From: Adenanthera pavonina
Lineage: Eukaryota; Streptophyta; Magnoliopsida; Fabales; Fabaceae
Direction of reading: 5' to 3'
NCBI GenBank assembly: GCA_026686845.1
Contig: JAIVEN010000006.1
Location: 30,674,501-30,738,500, forward strand
Length of the DNA stretch: 64,000 nt
The stretch's first letter is position 1, and the number at the start of each line of letters is the position of its first letter. Of the stretch, positions 12,175-26,355 are shown in pieces. The translations under genes and the position numbers were made by a program. The notes beneath the pieces were generated by a model. That model was not told the origin of the DNA. It saw only the letters and a list, made by a program, of their open reading frames with translations, and did no database searches.

Positions 12175-15100
12175 GTAGCCATGTGATGAAAGTCAATTTT
12201 AAATAATATATTGGGAATACTTCTTCAAGAAGTATTAAGAAAAATACATATAATAAAGTAACCATGGTCATTAAGTAAGTTAAGGCTTTATCTCATCTCT
12301 CTCCCTAGGCTAAGTCATGTACTGAATAAGAGAGGGAGAGAGGGCTTCTGCAACAGAACAGAAGAAGATGAAAATGTGAAGAAAGGAAGAGAGAAAGAGG
12401 AAGAGGAAGCAGAAGCCAAACTAGTCAAGGTAAGTTTTGTCCTTGAGTTTCTATAGTCTCTAATTTATGTTTTGAGTAGTTGGCATGATCTATTTAAGTA
12501 TTTCTCTTCTCCTTCTTAAATGGCATTTTCAGCCAAATCCTAGGGAGTTTAAGAGAAGAGTTTCATACAAGAAATTTAAGGGAAGTCATCAACTAGTAAG
12601 GAAACCAAGGATTTCCAAAGGTTTAAGATGAAATTTCATGAAAATTATCTCTTCCTCTTTAGTGAATGGTTTTGGCCAGAACAGGGCATCATTTTAGAGT
12701 TGGAATTTCATGATTTTGATGCCAAAAATGGATTCCCCATGATGGAAAACCTTAAGAACAAGTGTCGGTTTCAAGATAGAACTTAAGGATAGCTATATTG
12801 AAATTTTAGGGTTTTATGGACATTTTGTGATGGAAACCATGAAAACAGTGGACTAAGTGGTTGATTAATGATGTATCTAGGATCAAGGAAGTTTAAGCAA
12901 GCTCTTGAAAGGGGTAGAATCAGGTGGTGAAGCAAAGGATGCACCAAGGTAGCTTTTCCCATTACTTGCATTAAGTTATCATATTTGATTCCAATGAACT
13001 TGTTGTTTTACGATATGAATGCCTTGATGTTTCTTGATGTTTTGATGATGTGAGCTGAGTTGAATGAGGGGTTAGTGACCCTGGAATGTCCAAAATATAA
13101 AACAAAACTCTGTCAAGATTTTTGTAAAGGGTTATGGCATAAATGTTCTAAAGTGTTTGTTTAATGTAGTATGATGTTTTGTGATCAATATAATATTATG
13201 AATTCATTAATGGGTAATTGCTACTGAGATTTTATAATCTCACCCTTCCCCAATACTAACCATAATAGGGTCATGTCATACCAAAGCTCAAGGCAAGGTT
13301 AATGGAATTGAAGAGAAGCATGAAGATTTTACCAATTGTGACCATTTTAGAGTGTCAATTTGGCCAATTGTATAATATCATGTAAAATGTTATGAATCTG
13401 TAATTTTGCATGGTTATACTTCCATGAACCCTATATGAAATATTTTGTATGGAATTGGTGCAATAGATGATGATGTGAAAAGGTTATGAAGTTTATTTTG
13501 TCAAATTATGAATGGAAAAGCTCATCTTAAGCAATCTGAGAGAGCGTAGGTACTATTTATATGAAACAGGGCAACTAGTTTAAGAAATTTACATGCCCTA
13601 AAAGTAGATGGAATATCCATAGAGCCATAGAACACATAAATTGGATAAGTGAGTGATTTATAGCAAATTTTTGAAGTTAGGATTGAAACCTAGACAGTGA
13701 ATGGAAAGCTGTGAATTTCACTATATAAAATTGTACAAAGCTCCAAAAATTCAATGGTTTGTATTTATGGAAAGCTCTATGTCTTAGGTTTAATATACCA
13801 TTGATTTGGAGGCAATTAGAGCTATATAATAGAAGATGTGTAAGTTTTCCCAAAACTGTTTTAGTAAAAGTAATATTTTGACCCTTTACAATTTAAGCTA
13901 ACACTATGCCCTATACAAGTAAAATATGTTGGCAATCTCGGTACATGTGCAATGGAAAACATCAATGAAATCCCTCCCATGGATCTATCAACGTTGTTTA
14001 AATCGACTTGTAGAAGAAGAATTTTACCTTTGGTGCGTGTATTTTCAATTCTTTTACTTTTTGGACCTCAAGAACTGATGCGTCTAATCAACTCCCTCTA
14101 CCAGTATCCACATGAACGGTGAGTCCAACTCAAATGGCGTGCTAGTACCTCTGTTTGTGAATGTCCGTACATTTTGTGTGTGTCCATACATTCTCTATTT
14201 GTCTATATAATGCCTCTCACTAATTGTGTGACTGCTCCGTCTCTAGAGCGGGTGCAGACTTTCTCTTGATTCTATATATAATAACCCTAATCTATATAAT
14301 TATATAGATAAGGTTTATTATTTGATAAATTTAAATCAACTATTTAAATTAAATCAAATATTAATTAAATATATTAGTTTAGATTTAAATCTATCTAATA
14401 GAATAAATCTAAATCAACTATCTAATCTAAATCCATAATCAAATCTAAATTTAATTTATCATATAAATCAAATTCAGATTATGACATTAGTTTAAATTTA
14501 AATCTATCACATAGAATTAAATTCAAAACTAATTTGTTTAAATTAATTTAAATAATATATATAATTTGAAATATTTAATATATATCAAATATATATAATA
14601 TATCAAGCATATATATTTCAAATTTTATAAAAAATATATATATCAAATATATGTAATTTATTTATAAAATTCATACTCCCTAAATTGAACATTAAATTCA
14701 TTGAATCTATAAACATATTATATTCAATGAATTTGGACATTCTAACTTGAGTTGGTTCATTCTTATGTACGACCCTGCAGACCCATATGATGTTGGTAGT
14801 GGGCCAATGATACTATTAAACCCATAAGTCACAAATGGCCTCTAGCAAGACACTGTGACTACCCAAATCTTATGAGATCGATGATTCAATCCAACCTATC
14901 ATATAACCTTATCATGTCCCTTTTGTCTCATGATATATGAGTCAAATATGAGGCATGGAAACGTCATCCTCATCTTACTCGACCATCACTTTCTCGATCT
15001 CTAAGCAGATTGATAGAACAAATGGAAACTCTTCCATTCAAGCACGGTCATACATTTCTCAATCTCAACCATCAAGGGGCCCAGATATACTCTCCATTAA

Positions 15101-16071
15101 TTAAAGGTACAAATTCCATCTTGACTATTCATCTTCCCTTACATGAATTCCACTATGCCCTGTTATAGCCTTTATATCTCCCGATTTAAGGTGACTTTTG
15201 ACTATGTCAAAGTACAGTGTTCCCATATAGGAAGTCATGGTGATCTCAAATCTGAGAGCTTAATGACAAGGTTATATATATACACAAGAAATAAGCTTAT
15301 GACTTTATTCTTACAATTATCTTATAATAAGTCGATCTAGCATCTGTTCCCTAATAGGTGCTTATGATGTTGATTTGTATCTTCATACATAATTATCACA
15401 TAATTATCAATCAAAATCATAATAGCCTTAGTTCATCATTGTTCCCACAAAGATAATTGAGTAGGGACATTTAGGATAAAATGATTTATCCAAAGATATT
15501 ATTATAAAGAAAAACAAGAAAATAATATAATAATGTAATAAAAGAAAAACACCTTCTTTTTTCATAATGAAGTACAATGTTCATAATATAATGATTGGCC
15601 TAGGGCACAATCTCTAACAAAATAAATGTACAAAAAAATATGGATAACAAGTAGACACACAGGGATTTCCAATGATATAAAGAACACATGATTTGGATCA
15701 GAATAACATGAGGTATGAATTTTTAAATATAAGGTTAAAATCCTAGAAAGTTTCAAAATGATCAAATACACAGTAAATATTTTAGGAATAAATTGTTTAA
15801 ATTGGCCTAGTAAATATCCAAATTATTATTTTTCCCATGCAAGGAATCTTTTTACCTATTTTTAGAGAGTTCAGTCACCCCAAGACTATTTTTGTAGAAT
15901 TAGTTATAAATTTTCAAAATTCGTCGGGAAAAGTGGAAAATGTCACATGAACAGTACCACGAAAAATGAAAATTTTGTTTTCAATTTTTAAGTGATTCAA
16001 GCTTCTAATCAAGTATAATTGAACTCTAATGAGGTCTAATGTAAGGGAATATAGGGATAGAAGGTGTTACA
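12175..16071 (+). mobile_element. 5'-truncated LTR of the 3-kb family, split by a solo LTR
   Basis: Similarity to 2853-5766 begins near 'agccatgtgatg' (about 12178) and runs to GGTGTTACA at 16065-16071. About the first 1 kb of the LTR is missing. The hairpin position holds GAGATTTTATAATCTC (13226-13241), a changed but still paired stem. It is interrupted at 13926/15620 by the element 13927-15619. No target duplication can be checked because one end is lost. It abuts SIRE-like LTR sequence at 16072. Confidence 0.75.
13927..15619 (-). mobile_element. Solo LTR, probably Ty1/copia Angela/BARE-like, 1693 bp, target duplication AAATA
   Basis: The unit has TGTT...AACA ends and a perfect 5-bp duplication (AAATA at 13922-13926 and 15620-15624), and it splits the host LTR cleanly. 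No coding frame, primer-binding site or polypurine tract is inside. The minus strand opens TGTTAGAGATTGTGCCCTAGGCCAAT, similar to the 'ATGCCCTAGAGGCAAT' start of BARE/Angela-type LTRs as I remember them, so I place it on the minus strand. An extremely AT-rich tract full of TATA-like repeats occupies about 14280-14660. The insertion call is firm. The family call is moderate. Confidence 0.75.
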
Positions 16072-18062
16072 CAAAGTTGGAATTTTGAACTATAAAGTTC
16101 ATTTGTCAGAGGCATGCTCCAACAAGGCATATGAATTCTCACTTTGAAATTTGTACTTTGAAGCTCCAAGTTCATCTGTTAGATACTGTGACTTAGGACT
16201 TAATTTGAACTTTACCAACAGTCAAATTTCAACTACTAAGTTTCATGTGAATTTTGCATACTTTCATTAATAATGTTCATGTTAGGATTACTTGCTTCTC
16301 AAGGGTGGTGAATTGAGAAGTTCAAAATTTTTCTGCAAAAATGTGATGGTAGAAGTTTGTAGAAAACAAAGTATAGAAAGAATAAAGCAAGTGCAAGGTA
16401 AAGAAAAAGAGGACACAAAAATTTATCCTGATTTGGTCTAATCCACTTGACCTACATTTAGTTCTCAAGGCACCACTTGATATTTTTTCACTATTTAAAA
16501 GAATTCAATGGGCTCCTTGAAATAGCTCAATACAAGCTTGTGCTCTATTCTAAGAGCTCTCAAATATATACTCTACACTCTTACAAAGTGTTTCCCAAAT
16601 TCTTTTGTGAATCCCCTCACAAGATATCCTTCTTCCAGATGAAGAAAAGATATTACATAGAAAGAACTCTCTCTAAATCAGAGTAAATATGACAATTGAA
16701 GTGCAGTAAATGAAGTGTGGGAGAGAAAAGGCTTTGACTAGTGATTTTAGCAAAGTTTCAATATGGTCAATAGAAAATTGTTACCTATAACTTCAAATGA
16801 AGTTCTATTTATATATTTATGACTAAACTAGTCATTAGACATAAGATCTAACCATTAGAGATGTTAACCAATAGTTACTTTATAAAACTAGTCATTCACC
16901 AACCACATTTAATACGTCTGACACGCTGAAATTCAAATTTTGAGTGTCAACATATGAATTTCGCAAAGACCATAAACTAAAGACTTCAATGTTGAACTTC
17001 CAAAATTCATCTGTTCAATAGTGAAATTTGAATTTTGAATTTATCAAATATATCCCATGTTAAAACATATGAATTTTCATATTCAAAGTGCATATGTTGA
17101 GTATGAACAGTTGCCTCATGTTTTTGCAATGCACTCGAAATTTGAATTTTAGAAGCCAAAATGCATCTGTCAATTGTTAGCTCAACATGACACAAAAGTT
17201 CTGCTCTTTGAAATTCAAATTTTGCACTTCAAAGTTCGTCTGTCAAAGGAACTGACTTTGAACTCCTTTTGCATTTTAATATCATTCGAATTTTGACAAG
17301 ATTTCAGACAAACTTTGCACATTTTACCAACTATGCTTAACCCGAAATTCGAATTTCATAACTTGAAATTCATCTATTAGAGATGATAACTCTGGAACTT
17401 TGAATTTCAGCAAGTAAATTTTGAATTTTACACAAAACATATAAGAATTAACACTACAGTTTGTTTGTTAGTCAATGTTTTCAAAATCTAATATATGTTA
17501 ACATAGGATAACTGTGAAAACACTTGTTTAAATAATGTGGGGACATAAATAAGTAAACAATCAAAGCCTTTTACCCTGTGTACATTGTGAGAAATCCTAA
17601 CAACTGAATTTGCACACATATTTCATTGGATTTCTTCACTTCTATGTTCTTACACTCCTTTGATATTTTCTTTCCAAGCTCTAGTTGTTTGAAATCATCA
17701 AAACACTTAATTCAACAACTCAGTTTGAAATTCAAATTTCATAACTAAAATTCATCTATCAGAAATGAAAACTTTGTAACTTTGGATTTCAACAAGCTAA
17801 ATGAAAATTTTGCACAAAACAAGCATGAGTCAAATAGCAAAGTTCGTCTGTTAGCCAATATATCTTAATTCTAACACATGCTAACATTCTAACACTGTGG
17901 TAACATAAATAAGTAAGATTTAAAGCTTTTTACCTAGTGTATATGGTGAGAAATCCTAAAAACTATTTCTTCACCGAATTTCTTCACTTTGCGCTTTTAT
18001 ATTCTTTTGATATTCTCCGTCCAAGCTCTAGTTGTTTGGAATCATCAAACTTCTAATTCTAT
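16072..18062 (-). mobile_element. SIRE-like LTR cluster, one LTR apparently inside another
   Basis: On the minus strand this carries the SIRE-like LTR hallmarks: repeated AAATTCGAATTT-like words, 'cagatgaa' words, and a 'gatgattcc' start. Three pieces are visible: an LTR 5' part (18062 to 17718), a complete LTR (17717 to 16280), and LTR-like sequence again (16279 to 16072). The simplest reading is a full LTR inserted in another LTR of the same family. The flanking pentamers GTTCA and ACTCA match at only 3 of 5 positions, so the target duplication is degraded or the structure arose by recombination. No coding sequence is present. Confidence 0.65.
16280..17717 (-). mobile_element. Complete SIRE-like solo LTR, about 1438 bp
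   Basis: On the minus strand it begins TGTTGAATTAAGTGTTTTGATGATTTC and ends CCTAACA, equivalent to the ends of the B and C LTRs. It is shorter (1438 against 1655-1860 bp) and more diverged, so it is an older or different subfamily. Internal words such as GAAATTCGAATTTC (17340-17360) recur at intervals. It is flanked on both sides by related LTR sequence. Confidence 0.65.
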
Positions 18063-19141
18063 AGGATATTGTCATTTAATATTGAAAGAAAATCTTGTCT
18101 TTGATAATTATTAACTAGAAAAAAAACATATTTGTTTGATAAATATATTACTCTTGAGTTTATCAAAAAAATTTAACAACAGAAAAAGCTTATTGGAAAA
18201 TCAACTGAAGAAAGAAGAGCATATATAACCTATATATTCATAGTTACATGAATGGTCCATGCGTGAAAATTCATTTTAATTAGTTCTTGTCTTTTAAAAA
18301 TTCGAGGAATATGCCTTGTATATAAGCCCAAATGGTGAAAAGAATTTGTCAAGAAAGAGGCCACAGGAAAATGACAACCTTAATTAGTATGAAAGAAATT
18401 TAAAAATCAAAATTATATATGGAACCAATTTAACACCACTTTGTGATTAATTTTTGGGAATACCAATAATTTAGTCCTTATATTTTACACGAATTTTCAA
18501 TTTGGTCCCTAGAATTTGAAAGTTTTCAATCCACTCCTTATGGTGTGTCCTGTTAGATGAGTTAGTCTTCATGATTTTGCAAAGTTTTCAATCAAATCCC
18601 TTTAAGTTCCATATAGGAAAACTCTGTTAGTATAATGTTGATGTGGCTAACATTTAATCCCATATGGCTATAGGTAGGAGCTTATGTGGAACGTGAGATG
18701 GAAAAGAAAATAAAAACACATCCTCTCCTCATATTATGAACACCGAACACAGAAACCTCTATCAACAAAAAAAAAGACCACATCTTCACCTCCAAGCCAT
18801 TAACGTCATGAACTTGGCATATATGCATGTCGATGCCTAAACCTAAACTGTACCAAAAAGAACAATCTTGGAGCTTCAATATTCTTTCCCATCTTAGTAT
18901 TCATGGTAGTGTCATTGTAACAACAATCTCAAGTCCATAAAGAATAACTCTTAATAAGTCACTTGGAAATTGGGAAACTCCTTGGCCATGGATGGAACCT
19001 CCATGAAGGTCTATTAAAGGCTCAAAATATCAAAACCAACAAAGGCATTGCCATCAAGATCAAGATAGATGGGAAACTCCTTTCCCATCTAGCACTATTC
19101 AAATAGTTCCCCACATTGCTAGCTTTCGTTTGTTGCACTTA
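18063..19141. other. Non-coding interval, no gene recognised
   Basis: I see no supported gene. The minus-strand frame at 18682-18879 has no known domain. A dispersed repeat lies at about 18465-18660 (listed separately). The stretch 18900-19130 contains the word 'gggaaactcc' twice (18972 and 19071) and could be a worn gene or repeat fragment, but no protein family could be recognised in six frames. Confidence 0.5.
18465..18660 (+). repeat. Diverged dispersed repeat, copy 1
   Basis: This contains 'ttcaatttggtccctagaatttgaaag' and, after about 60 bases, 'gagttagtcttcatgattttgcaaag', then 'caaatccctt'. The same blocks occur in the same order on the minus strand at 50826-50965. It looks like an old short interspersed element or an element terminus. 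No target duplication is visible. Confidence 0.5.
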
Positions 19142-21684
19142 TGTAATATCCCAAAATTTCACTGGATACTAAGTAATAAAAAATGATAATGCAAAACATA
19201 CAAGAAATTTATAAAAATGGACAAACACCATTTTGCATGAATAAGGGCAAAGAGGTCATTTTTCCTGGTTGAGAAGAAAAATAGGAAAATTATATTTTTA
19301 CCCCTAAAGAATTATAAAAATGATAACCATGTCCCAAAATATATAAAAATTATGTGAAGGAGAAATAGAAAAGTCCTTGGGAAAAATTACACTTAACAAC
19401 CCAAAAATTTTAGAAATTATAATTTAACCCTAGGTCAAGGGCAATTTTGTAAATATGTAAAATTACTGTCAAAACGAAGCCCTTGATGAGAGAAGTCTAA
19501 TGGTATATGGCACTGAGAGTTAATGTTCAAGAATAAAGAAATAATCAATGCCAAGTGTCTAAAAGTAATAGTAAACCGATAAAGTAAACTGTGGGCCCTA
19601 CCAATGATTAAAAAGTAATTGGGACAGGATATGGGTCATACATAGATACCATTTGTGACAAGATAATTAGAGAAACATGAAAATAAAATTAGAACAATCC
19701 TGTAACCCAAAAATGCTAAGTTACTGTAAAAGGCAATTTTTCGATACTGCTAAAAAGTAACCGGATTAAGATACATCTGGATCAAGAAAAATTGTGCAAT
19801 TTTTGGACACACGTCACTCTCTTCCCTGTGTGAATTCTGTAGCCCATGAAGCCATCCAATCATCTCAAAAAGTTGGATAAATACTTCCTAAAGAAGGTTA
19901 CAAAAAGTAACCATGGTTTGGTAAAATGCTAACTATGATTAACTACCTAAATTAATCACTTAACTCATCTCTTTCCTCACCATTCTTCATGAGTTGCAGC
20001 AGCTGAAATAGGCCAGAAAAAAATTGAAGAAAAGGTAGGAAGAAGGAAGGGAAAAAAGAAAGAAAAATCAAAGGGAAATTGGAGAATCAAGTTGGTAAGA
20101 TTATTTCCTACCCCCTAAAGCTTGCTATTATGGTTTTTAAAGCAAGTTTTATGAATTAGTTTGCTTCCTCTTTATCTTAAGGTTTTCTTCCAAAATGTGA
20201 TTTAGAAAGGGGATGAGTTTTTGAACCAATAAACTTAGGGAAAAACTTATATTAACCACTAGAAGCATGAATTCATGGATGGTTTGAAGTGACTTGAAGG
20301 AAATCATTTTCAATCACTTTGAGATATTTTCAGCCAGAATAGGGGGCATATTTAGAGTTGGAATTTCATGATTTTAACCTCAAAAATGAATTCCCCATGG
20401 TCCAAAACCTTAAGAATAAGTGTGTTGTACAAAGAAAGATTAAAGGAGAGTTAAGTGAGAAAAATTGGGTTTTAGTGAGTAATGTATTATGTAACTCATG
20501 AATCCAATTGCTAAATTGGTTCAATGATGATGTGGATAGGTTCAAGAAGATTGTGGAAAGCTTAAAAAGTGGTGGACCAAGTTTCAAGAGCAAGGGAGCA
20601 TCATAAGGTAGTTAAATCCCCATACTTGCAACATGTTATCATACATGTTTTCAATGAGTTTCTTGCATTGCCATGTGTTTAAAATGATGTTTTGTGATGA
20701 ATTATGTGTATTGGATGAGTTGATTGAGGGGCATTATGACCCCAGGATATCCAATTTCCAAACAAAACTCTACCGAAATTTTTATGAAATTATGTGATAC
20801 AAATATGATAATGTGTTTCAAACGTGTTATCTTGATGCTATATGCTTAATGTAATAATATGATGTCATGTTTGGGTGTTAACTACTGAGATTCTTTAAAT
20901 ATCACCCTCCCATATATTAACCATGAATAGGTAGTAACAATGGCAAGACCACCAAGAAAGAGAAATGAAAGGAGAAAGCATTTGATCATTAGCTTGATAA
21001 TGCTAGCATGGGCTATGAACCTGGAACTTTTATGTAAATTTGTAAAGATAATGTTGGAAATGTGTCTTCAAGTTTTCATGTTTCTTTAAGTCTTAATGAG
21101 TGTATGGCATGATATGAAGGGGAATTATGGTCATGTAAATGCCATCATTTTTGTTTTGCTAAACATCAGGATATGAATGGTTATTTTGACCTCTATGGAG
21201 GAAACCCACTACTGTTGAGATAGTTATAATATGAAGCATGAATGATATACATGGTTTAAAATTAGACAGGAATAGCTTTCCAATGGTCTAAATAACACTC
21301 AAATTGGATGTGTGTGCAATATTTGGTGGATTTTTATATTTAATTCCAATTAAAATAATTATTTTGCAGTTTTTGTATAAATTGTGAAATTTCATAGAGT
21401 TTGTTATACAGATCACTATAGTAATTTCTCTAACTTATATTTTTCTCATGTAGAAAAAGTTATAAGCTATCTCTAGAAACTTGAATCACATGCATACGAT
21501 TTTTATTGATTTAGTTATGATTTTCCAAAGTTTGATTGGAATAAATAAATTCAATTAAATGAATAGTAACCAAAGTTGGAAAAATTTTATTATGGCATTT
21601 ATTGTAATTCAAGATCCTAATATGATATAAAGGGACTTTAGAATGATTAAATAGATGGGAAATGGGCCCAGAAGAGGTGTTACA
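19142..21684 (+). mobile_element. Solo LTR of the 3-kb family, 2543 bp
   Basis: It starts TGTAATATCCC and ends GGTGTTACA and aligns over its length with 2853-5766 (for example the block 'tgggccctac' against 'tgggccccac', and the hairpin position at 20887-20903, here GAGATTCTTTAAATATC with a broken stem). Flanking pentamers ACTTA and AGTTC agree at 3 of 5 sites, so the duplication is not clean. It is shorter than its relatives. No coding frame is supported. Confidence 0.75.
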
Positions 21685-23494
21685 AGTTCTTGTCTTTTTT
21701 CCCCAAAGGTTCATTTGATCCATGTGGTATTCATACAAGCTCCATTTGCCAATTATGCATTCCGTTTGCTGATTTGTATAACACCTTAACTTATGACCAC
21801 ATTATCCATGTATTAGACCCTATTATGGTCTATGTATCATGTTTAGAAGTTTGAATCACATGATACATTTAAATAGAAAATTTTTCGTTTCCCGGATTAC
21901 TATTCATTTAGTGAACCCTTTTTCCTGGGTGAATTTTAAAAAATTTATCACTAATTATAGAAAAATTATATCAAGGTAATTCAAGTCTCTAACAATACCT
22001 TGAAATCTCATCTACATGGAAAAATATGAAACAACATTTTAGTCATACCAGTTAGCATAGTTTATTGTACGAAATTTACTATTCAAATGGTTACTTTTCA
22101 CTTTTTCAGGATTTTGGCCATAAATTTAAAAATTTGTATCTCGTGTTGTACTGAGCCAAATCATGCATTCTCCAAGCTATTGGAAAGCTCTATATGTCTA
22201 CTTTATATCTATATTTTTCTTGTACATTTATTCAGTCTAAACAGGGCACATCATCAATTTGAATCATTAAGGGTCAGAACATCACTTTTTACTGGAATAG
22301 TTTTACATATCTCTCATTGTACCACTCCAATTGAACTCAAACGGTGTATATTAAATACAAAAAATAGATCTTTCAATACTATAAACCACTAAATTTTTGG
22401 AGCTCTATACGATTTTATATCACTTTTTTAAAAAATAATACTAACAGTAAAAGTCATAGTTTTCATAACACTATCCAGTTTTGACCCTTAAATTCAAAAA
22501 TATACTATAAATTGTAATCATGCCCAATTCATGTGCTCTTTGGCTTGTTGGAAAGCCCTTACTATTTAGTTTTTGAAAATATATGTCACCTATAAGTTAA
22601 ATAACATTTTGAATGGACAATATCTGCTTAACCATATGTTGCTCATTAAGGCCAGATTATGTCATTTCATTGCAAAAGTATTATCATACATCATATACTT
22701 TGCTCAAACTTGTTCATGACATATCCGTAACATCTTAAGAGTCTCAAAAGAACATAATGGCAGCTAAACATAGCATTACAAAGGCATATTTGATTTTACA
22801 CAAATGCCATAGTGATACATTAAAATGTATACAAATTGCTTAATAGGCATGCTTCTTCAATCTCTTCATTTCTCTTGCCTTTCCTTGAATTCCTCCATTG
22901 CTATAGCTTGAATCTAACATTTAGGATGCTCTAGGGGAGGAGGCTAGGGTAATTTCAATAGCAAGTTACATTCGTGCATCATAATATTCATTTCACATAA
23001 AAAATCACATTTGGCCATATTAAATCACATACATCAACAAATTGCCATACAAGTCATAAAAATTTCAGCAGCATAACGGTTTAGAAAATGGATATCCTAG
23101 GGAATAAAACCCTCATTTTGCAGCCAAAACCAATCAAGAAATCATAATTCATAATATGGAAACCAATTTACATCATAGCAAAACAATGAAATAACATAAG
23201 CAAGAATACATAAACTTTGCTACCTTTGTTGATTCCTTAGGCTCTTCCTCTTGAATGCAGTGTTTCCATTAGGCTCCTTAGGCTTCCTCAAGTCCCTAGG
23301 CATCATTAAACATTTAGTCAAGTCACTGGTTTCATGGTATAACTCAACATACATCCATGAAATCCTAGAAACCATTAAAAATTCAACTTGTCTATCTTAA
23401 GCTCTATTTTAAAGCATATATTTGTCTTTAAGGTTTTTGGCCAAGGGGAATCCATTTTTGGCATCAAAACAATGAAATTCCTACTCCTTCCTAT

Positions 23495-26355
23495 TGTAAC
23501 ACCTTATATCAGGGCTCATTTCCTATGTATTAGGTCATTTTAGATGCCTTTCATCATAGTTTAGGGACTAAAATCATAATATAATAAAAACAGAATTTTT
23601 CAAAATTTAGGGCACTGTTCATTTAGCAATTTCCAATTTAGCTAATAAACTTTGAAAATTTATAACTAAATCTAGAAAAATCATCTTGAGGTAATTCAAG
23701 TCTAAAAAATTTTCCTAAATTCAGATCTATATGAGAAAAATATAAAAAATTAACTTCATTAGGCTAATTCATATAGTAAATTTCGTGGACTTTACTATTT
23801 ATTTGGTCATTTTTCTACCTCCCAGTTTTCTGACCTCAATATTGAAAAATCATATTTCATTCTATTCACGACCAAATCGTGCATACTCTATGACATTCGA
23901 AAGCTATATATGTCTACTTATAGACATAGTTTTATTATACATTTATTTCACTTATATAGGGCATAACATTAACTTAAATTGTGAAGGGTCAGAATACTAC
24001 TGTTACTGGGATAGTTTTGGAAAAATTTACATATCTCTTATTCTATAGCTCCAATCATTTCCAAATCAGTGGCATATGAATTTTAAGACATATAAATTTT
24101 CATTCATGTAAACCGCTAAGTTTTTTGATCTCTATATGAGTTTATGTTATCTTTTGAAAGTTCCAGTTTTCCTAATATTTCCCTATTCTGAACCCTAAAT
24201 TTGAAATTTCACCATTAATTGTACACAACTCCAAATGGGATGAATTAGGTGTCATTTTAAATCATGAGATGTCATTTATCTGGTATAAAAATATCAGAAA
24301 CCTAACCTCACATTAAGTATAGAACAATGATGAATTTAGCAGACAAGTCTGGAAAATACCCTGTTTCAATCTATATTGTACTTTGCTTGCCAAAATCCAT
24401 GCAAATGAACTCAATCTATATCATTTTGTACAACATTAACATAATATTCACTATTTTACAATTTCATACAGAAGCAAGGCACCTATAACCATTCATATTA
24501 TAACATAATGGATTGCAACATCATCCACTCATCATTAGCTTCTTCATGAAACTAACTCCTTCCTTAGCCCTTTTTCCATTGTTTTCCCTAGCATGATTAG
24601 TCATTGAGGGGGAGTGAGATTCAAAGAATCTCAGTAGTAACAATCCATTCATACAATTATGTCATCACATAATTCATGGAAACATCAAGAAAACATCAAA
24701 TTATCACTTGACACTTTTACTGCCATAACATTTCATAAAAATTTTGGTAAAGTTTCATTTAAAATTTTGGACATCCAGAGGTCATAAACCTCATCATTCA
24801 ACTCAGCCATTCATCACAAAGCATCATTATATACATATGGCATAGCAACAAGTTCATAAAATTCAAGTTTGATAACAATGGGTATAAATAGGTAAATTAC
24901 TACCTTCAAGCTTTCCCAACTTTTCCAAACTTGGTGCACACTTCCTTTGGCCTCTAGACACTTCTTGGAACCCTATCAAATCATAAAATGAGGTCATATG
25001 CCACTGGTTCATGCTTCAACTTCACAAGAAACTCTTAAAACCCTAACTTGTCATCTTGCTATCCACTTAGTCTTTCTTGCATCCAACACTTATTCCTAAG
25101 GTTTTGGACCATGGGGAACCCATTTTTGGGGTCCAATTTATGAAATTCCAACCCTAAATGGAACCCTAATCTGATTGAAATTCATGGAGGAAGAAGGAAA
25201 AATGATTTACTTTGAAGTTCAACAAACTACTACCAAATCCTTGTTTTAAGTTGCTAGCACATGATTTCCCCTAGGTTTATTTACATGAAAACTCCTCTTC
25301 CTTTACTTCCTATCCATGGCCAAAAATATAGAGAGAGAGAGAGAGGAGGAAGAGTACTCCATTAAACCATTTGAACCTACTCAAAACTACAAGCTAGACG
25401 TGGTAAGAACTCTTAACAAGTGGTTGAGCTTTGAGTCTTTCCTTCTTGCTCCGTCTTTTTCCTCTTCTTTCCCTCATGTTTTTGGAGCTCTCTCTCTCTC
25501 ACTCTTTGCTGCTGCAAGTGTGTATCCAAATGAGAGAAACAAGGGACAATTAGTCATTTAATCACTTGCTAATTACTTCTTTAAACATGATTGCTTTTTA
25601 ACTAACTTTAATTACTTGATTGAATACTTCTTCAAAAAGTATTCCAAGAAATAATAAAATATTAAATGGCATCACATGGCTGCTGAAAATCACACACAAG
25701 AGAGCTTTGAGTGACCTAAAATTGTTCAATTTTTTCTTCTCCAGATATATCCGGAACTGAGTAATTTTTAACTATACTGATAAAACTGCATTTTATAGTA
25801 ATTTAGCATTTTTGGACTACAGAACTGTTCTAAATTTATTTTTATATTTTCATAATTATTCTATCTTAAATGGTATCTGTGTATGGCTCATATCCTGTCC
25901 TAGTTACTTTTTAGTCATAGGTGGAGCCCACAAATTACTTTATCGATTTACTGTTACTTTTGGATACTCGGCACTAATTATTTCTTTATCCTTGAACATT
26001 AACCCTTAGTGCCATATACCATTGGACTTCTCTCATCGAGGGCTTCATTTTGACAGTATTTTTACATATTTACAAAATTACCCATACCTGAGGTTAAATT
26101 ATAATTTCTGAATTTTTCGGGTCATTAGGTATAATTTTTCCTAAGTTCTTTTCTATTTCTTCTCTGCGTCAATTTAATGATTTCAGTACATAGATATCAT
26201 TTTATAATTCTATAGGGTAAGAATATAAATTTTTAATTTTTCTGTGCAACCAGAAAAAATGATCTTTTTGCCCTTTTTCATGCAAAACAGTATTTGTCTG
26301 ATTTTGCAAATTCTCTATACATTTCTAGATATTTTAATTTTCTTAAGATGTTACA
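23495..26355 (-). mobile_element. Solo LTR Y of the 3-kb family, 2861 bp, nested in X
   Basis: On the plus strand it runs from TGTAACACC to GATGTTACA, the reverse complement of the family ends. The flanks are CCTAT (23490-23494) and ACTAT (26356-26360), a 5-bp duplication with one change. X sequence continues correctly across it. The hairpin is intact at 24616-24632. The frames at 23785-24048, 25316-25561 and 26244-26519 are in non-coding LTR sequence and are not conserved in other copies. Y is a same-family, same-orientation insertion into X. Confidence 0.8.

Noticed and set aside
14280..14660. AT-rich palindromic tract as an origin or MITE
   Set aside because: No terminal repeats or duplications. 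It is part of the solo LTR defined by AAATA.
18682..18879. Possible gene on the minus strand
   Set aside because: 65 codons without a recognisable domain, and no supporting neighbouring exon could be identified.
21775..21777. X LTR edge at TGTATAACACC
   Set aside because: It gives no target duplication. Starting at 21777 (TATAACACC, a mutated TGTAACACC) gives ATTTG on both sides.
25316..25561. 81-codon frame beginning MAKNIERERE
   Set aside because: It lies in LTR Y on the non-element strand over an (AG)n run, and is not kept in other LTR copies.
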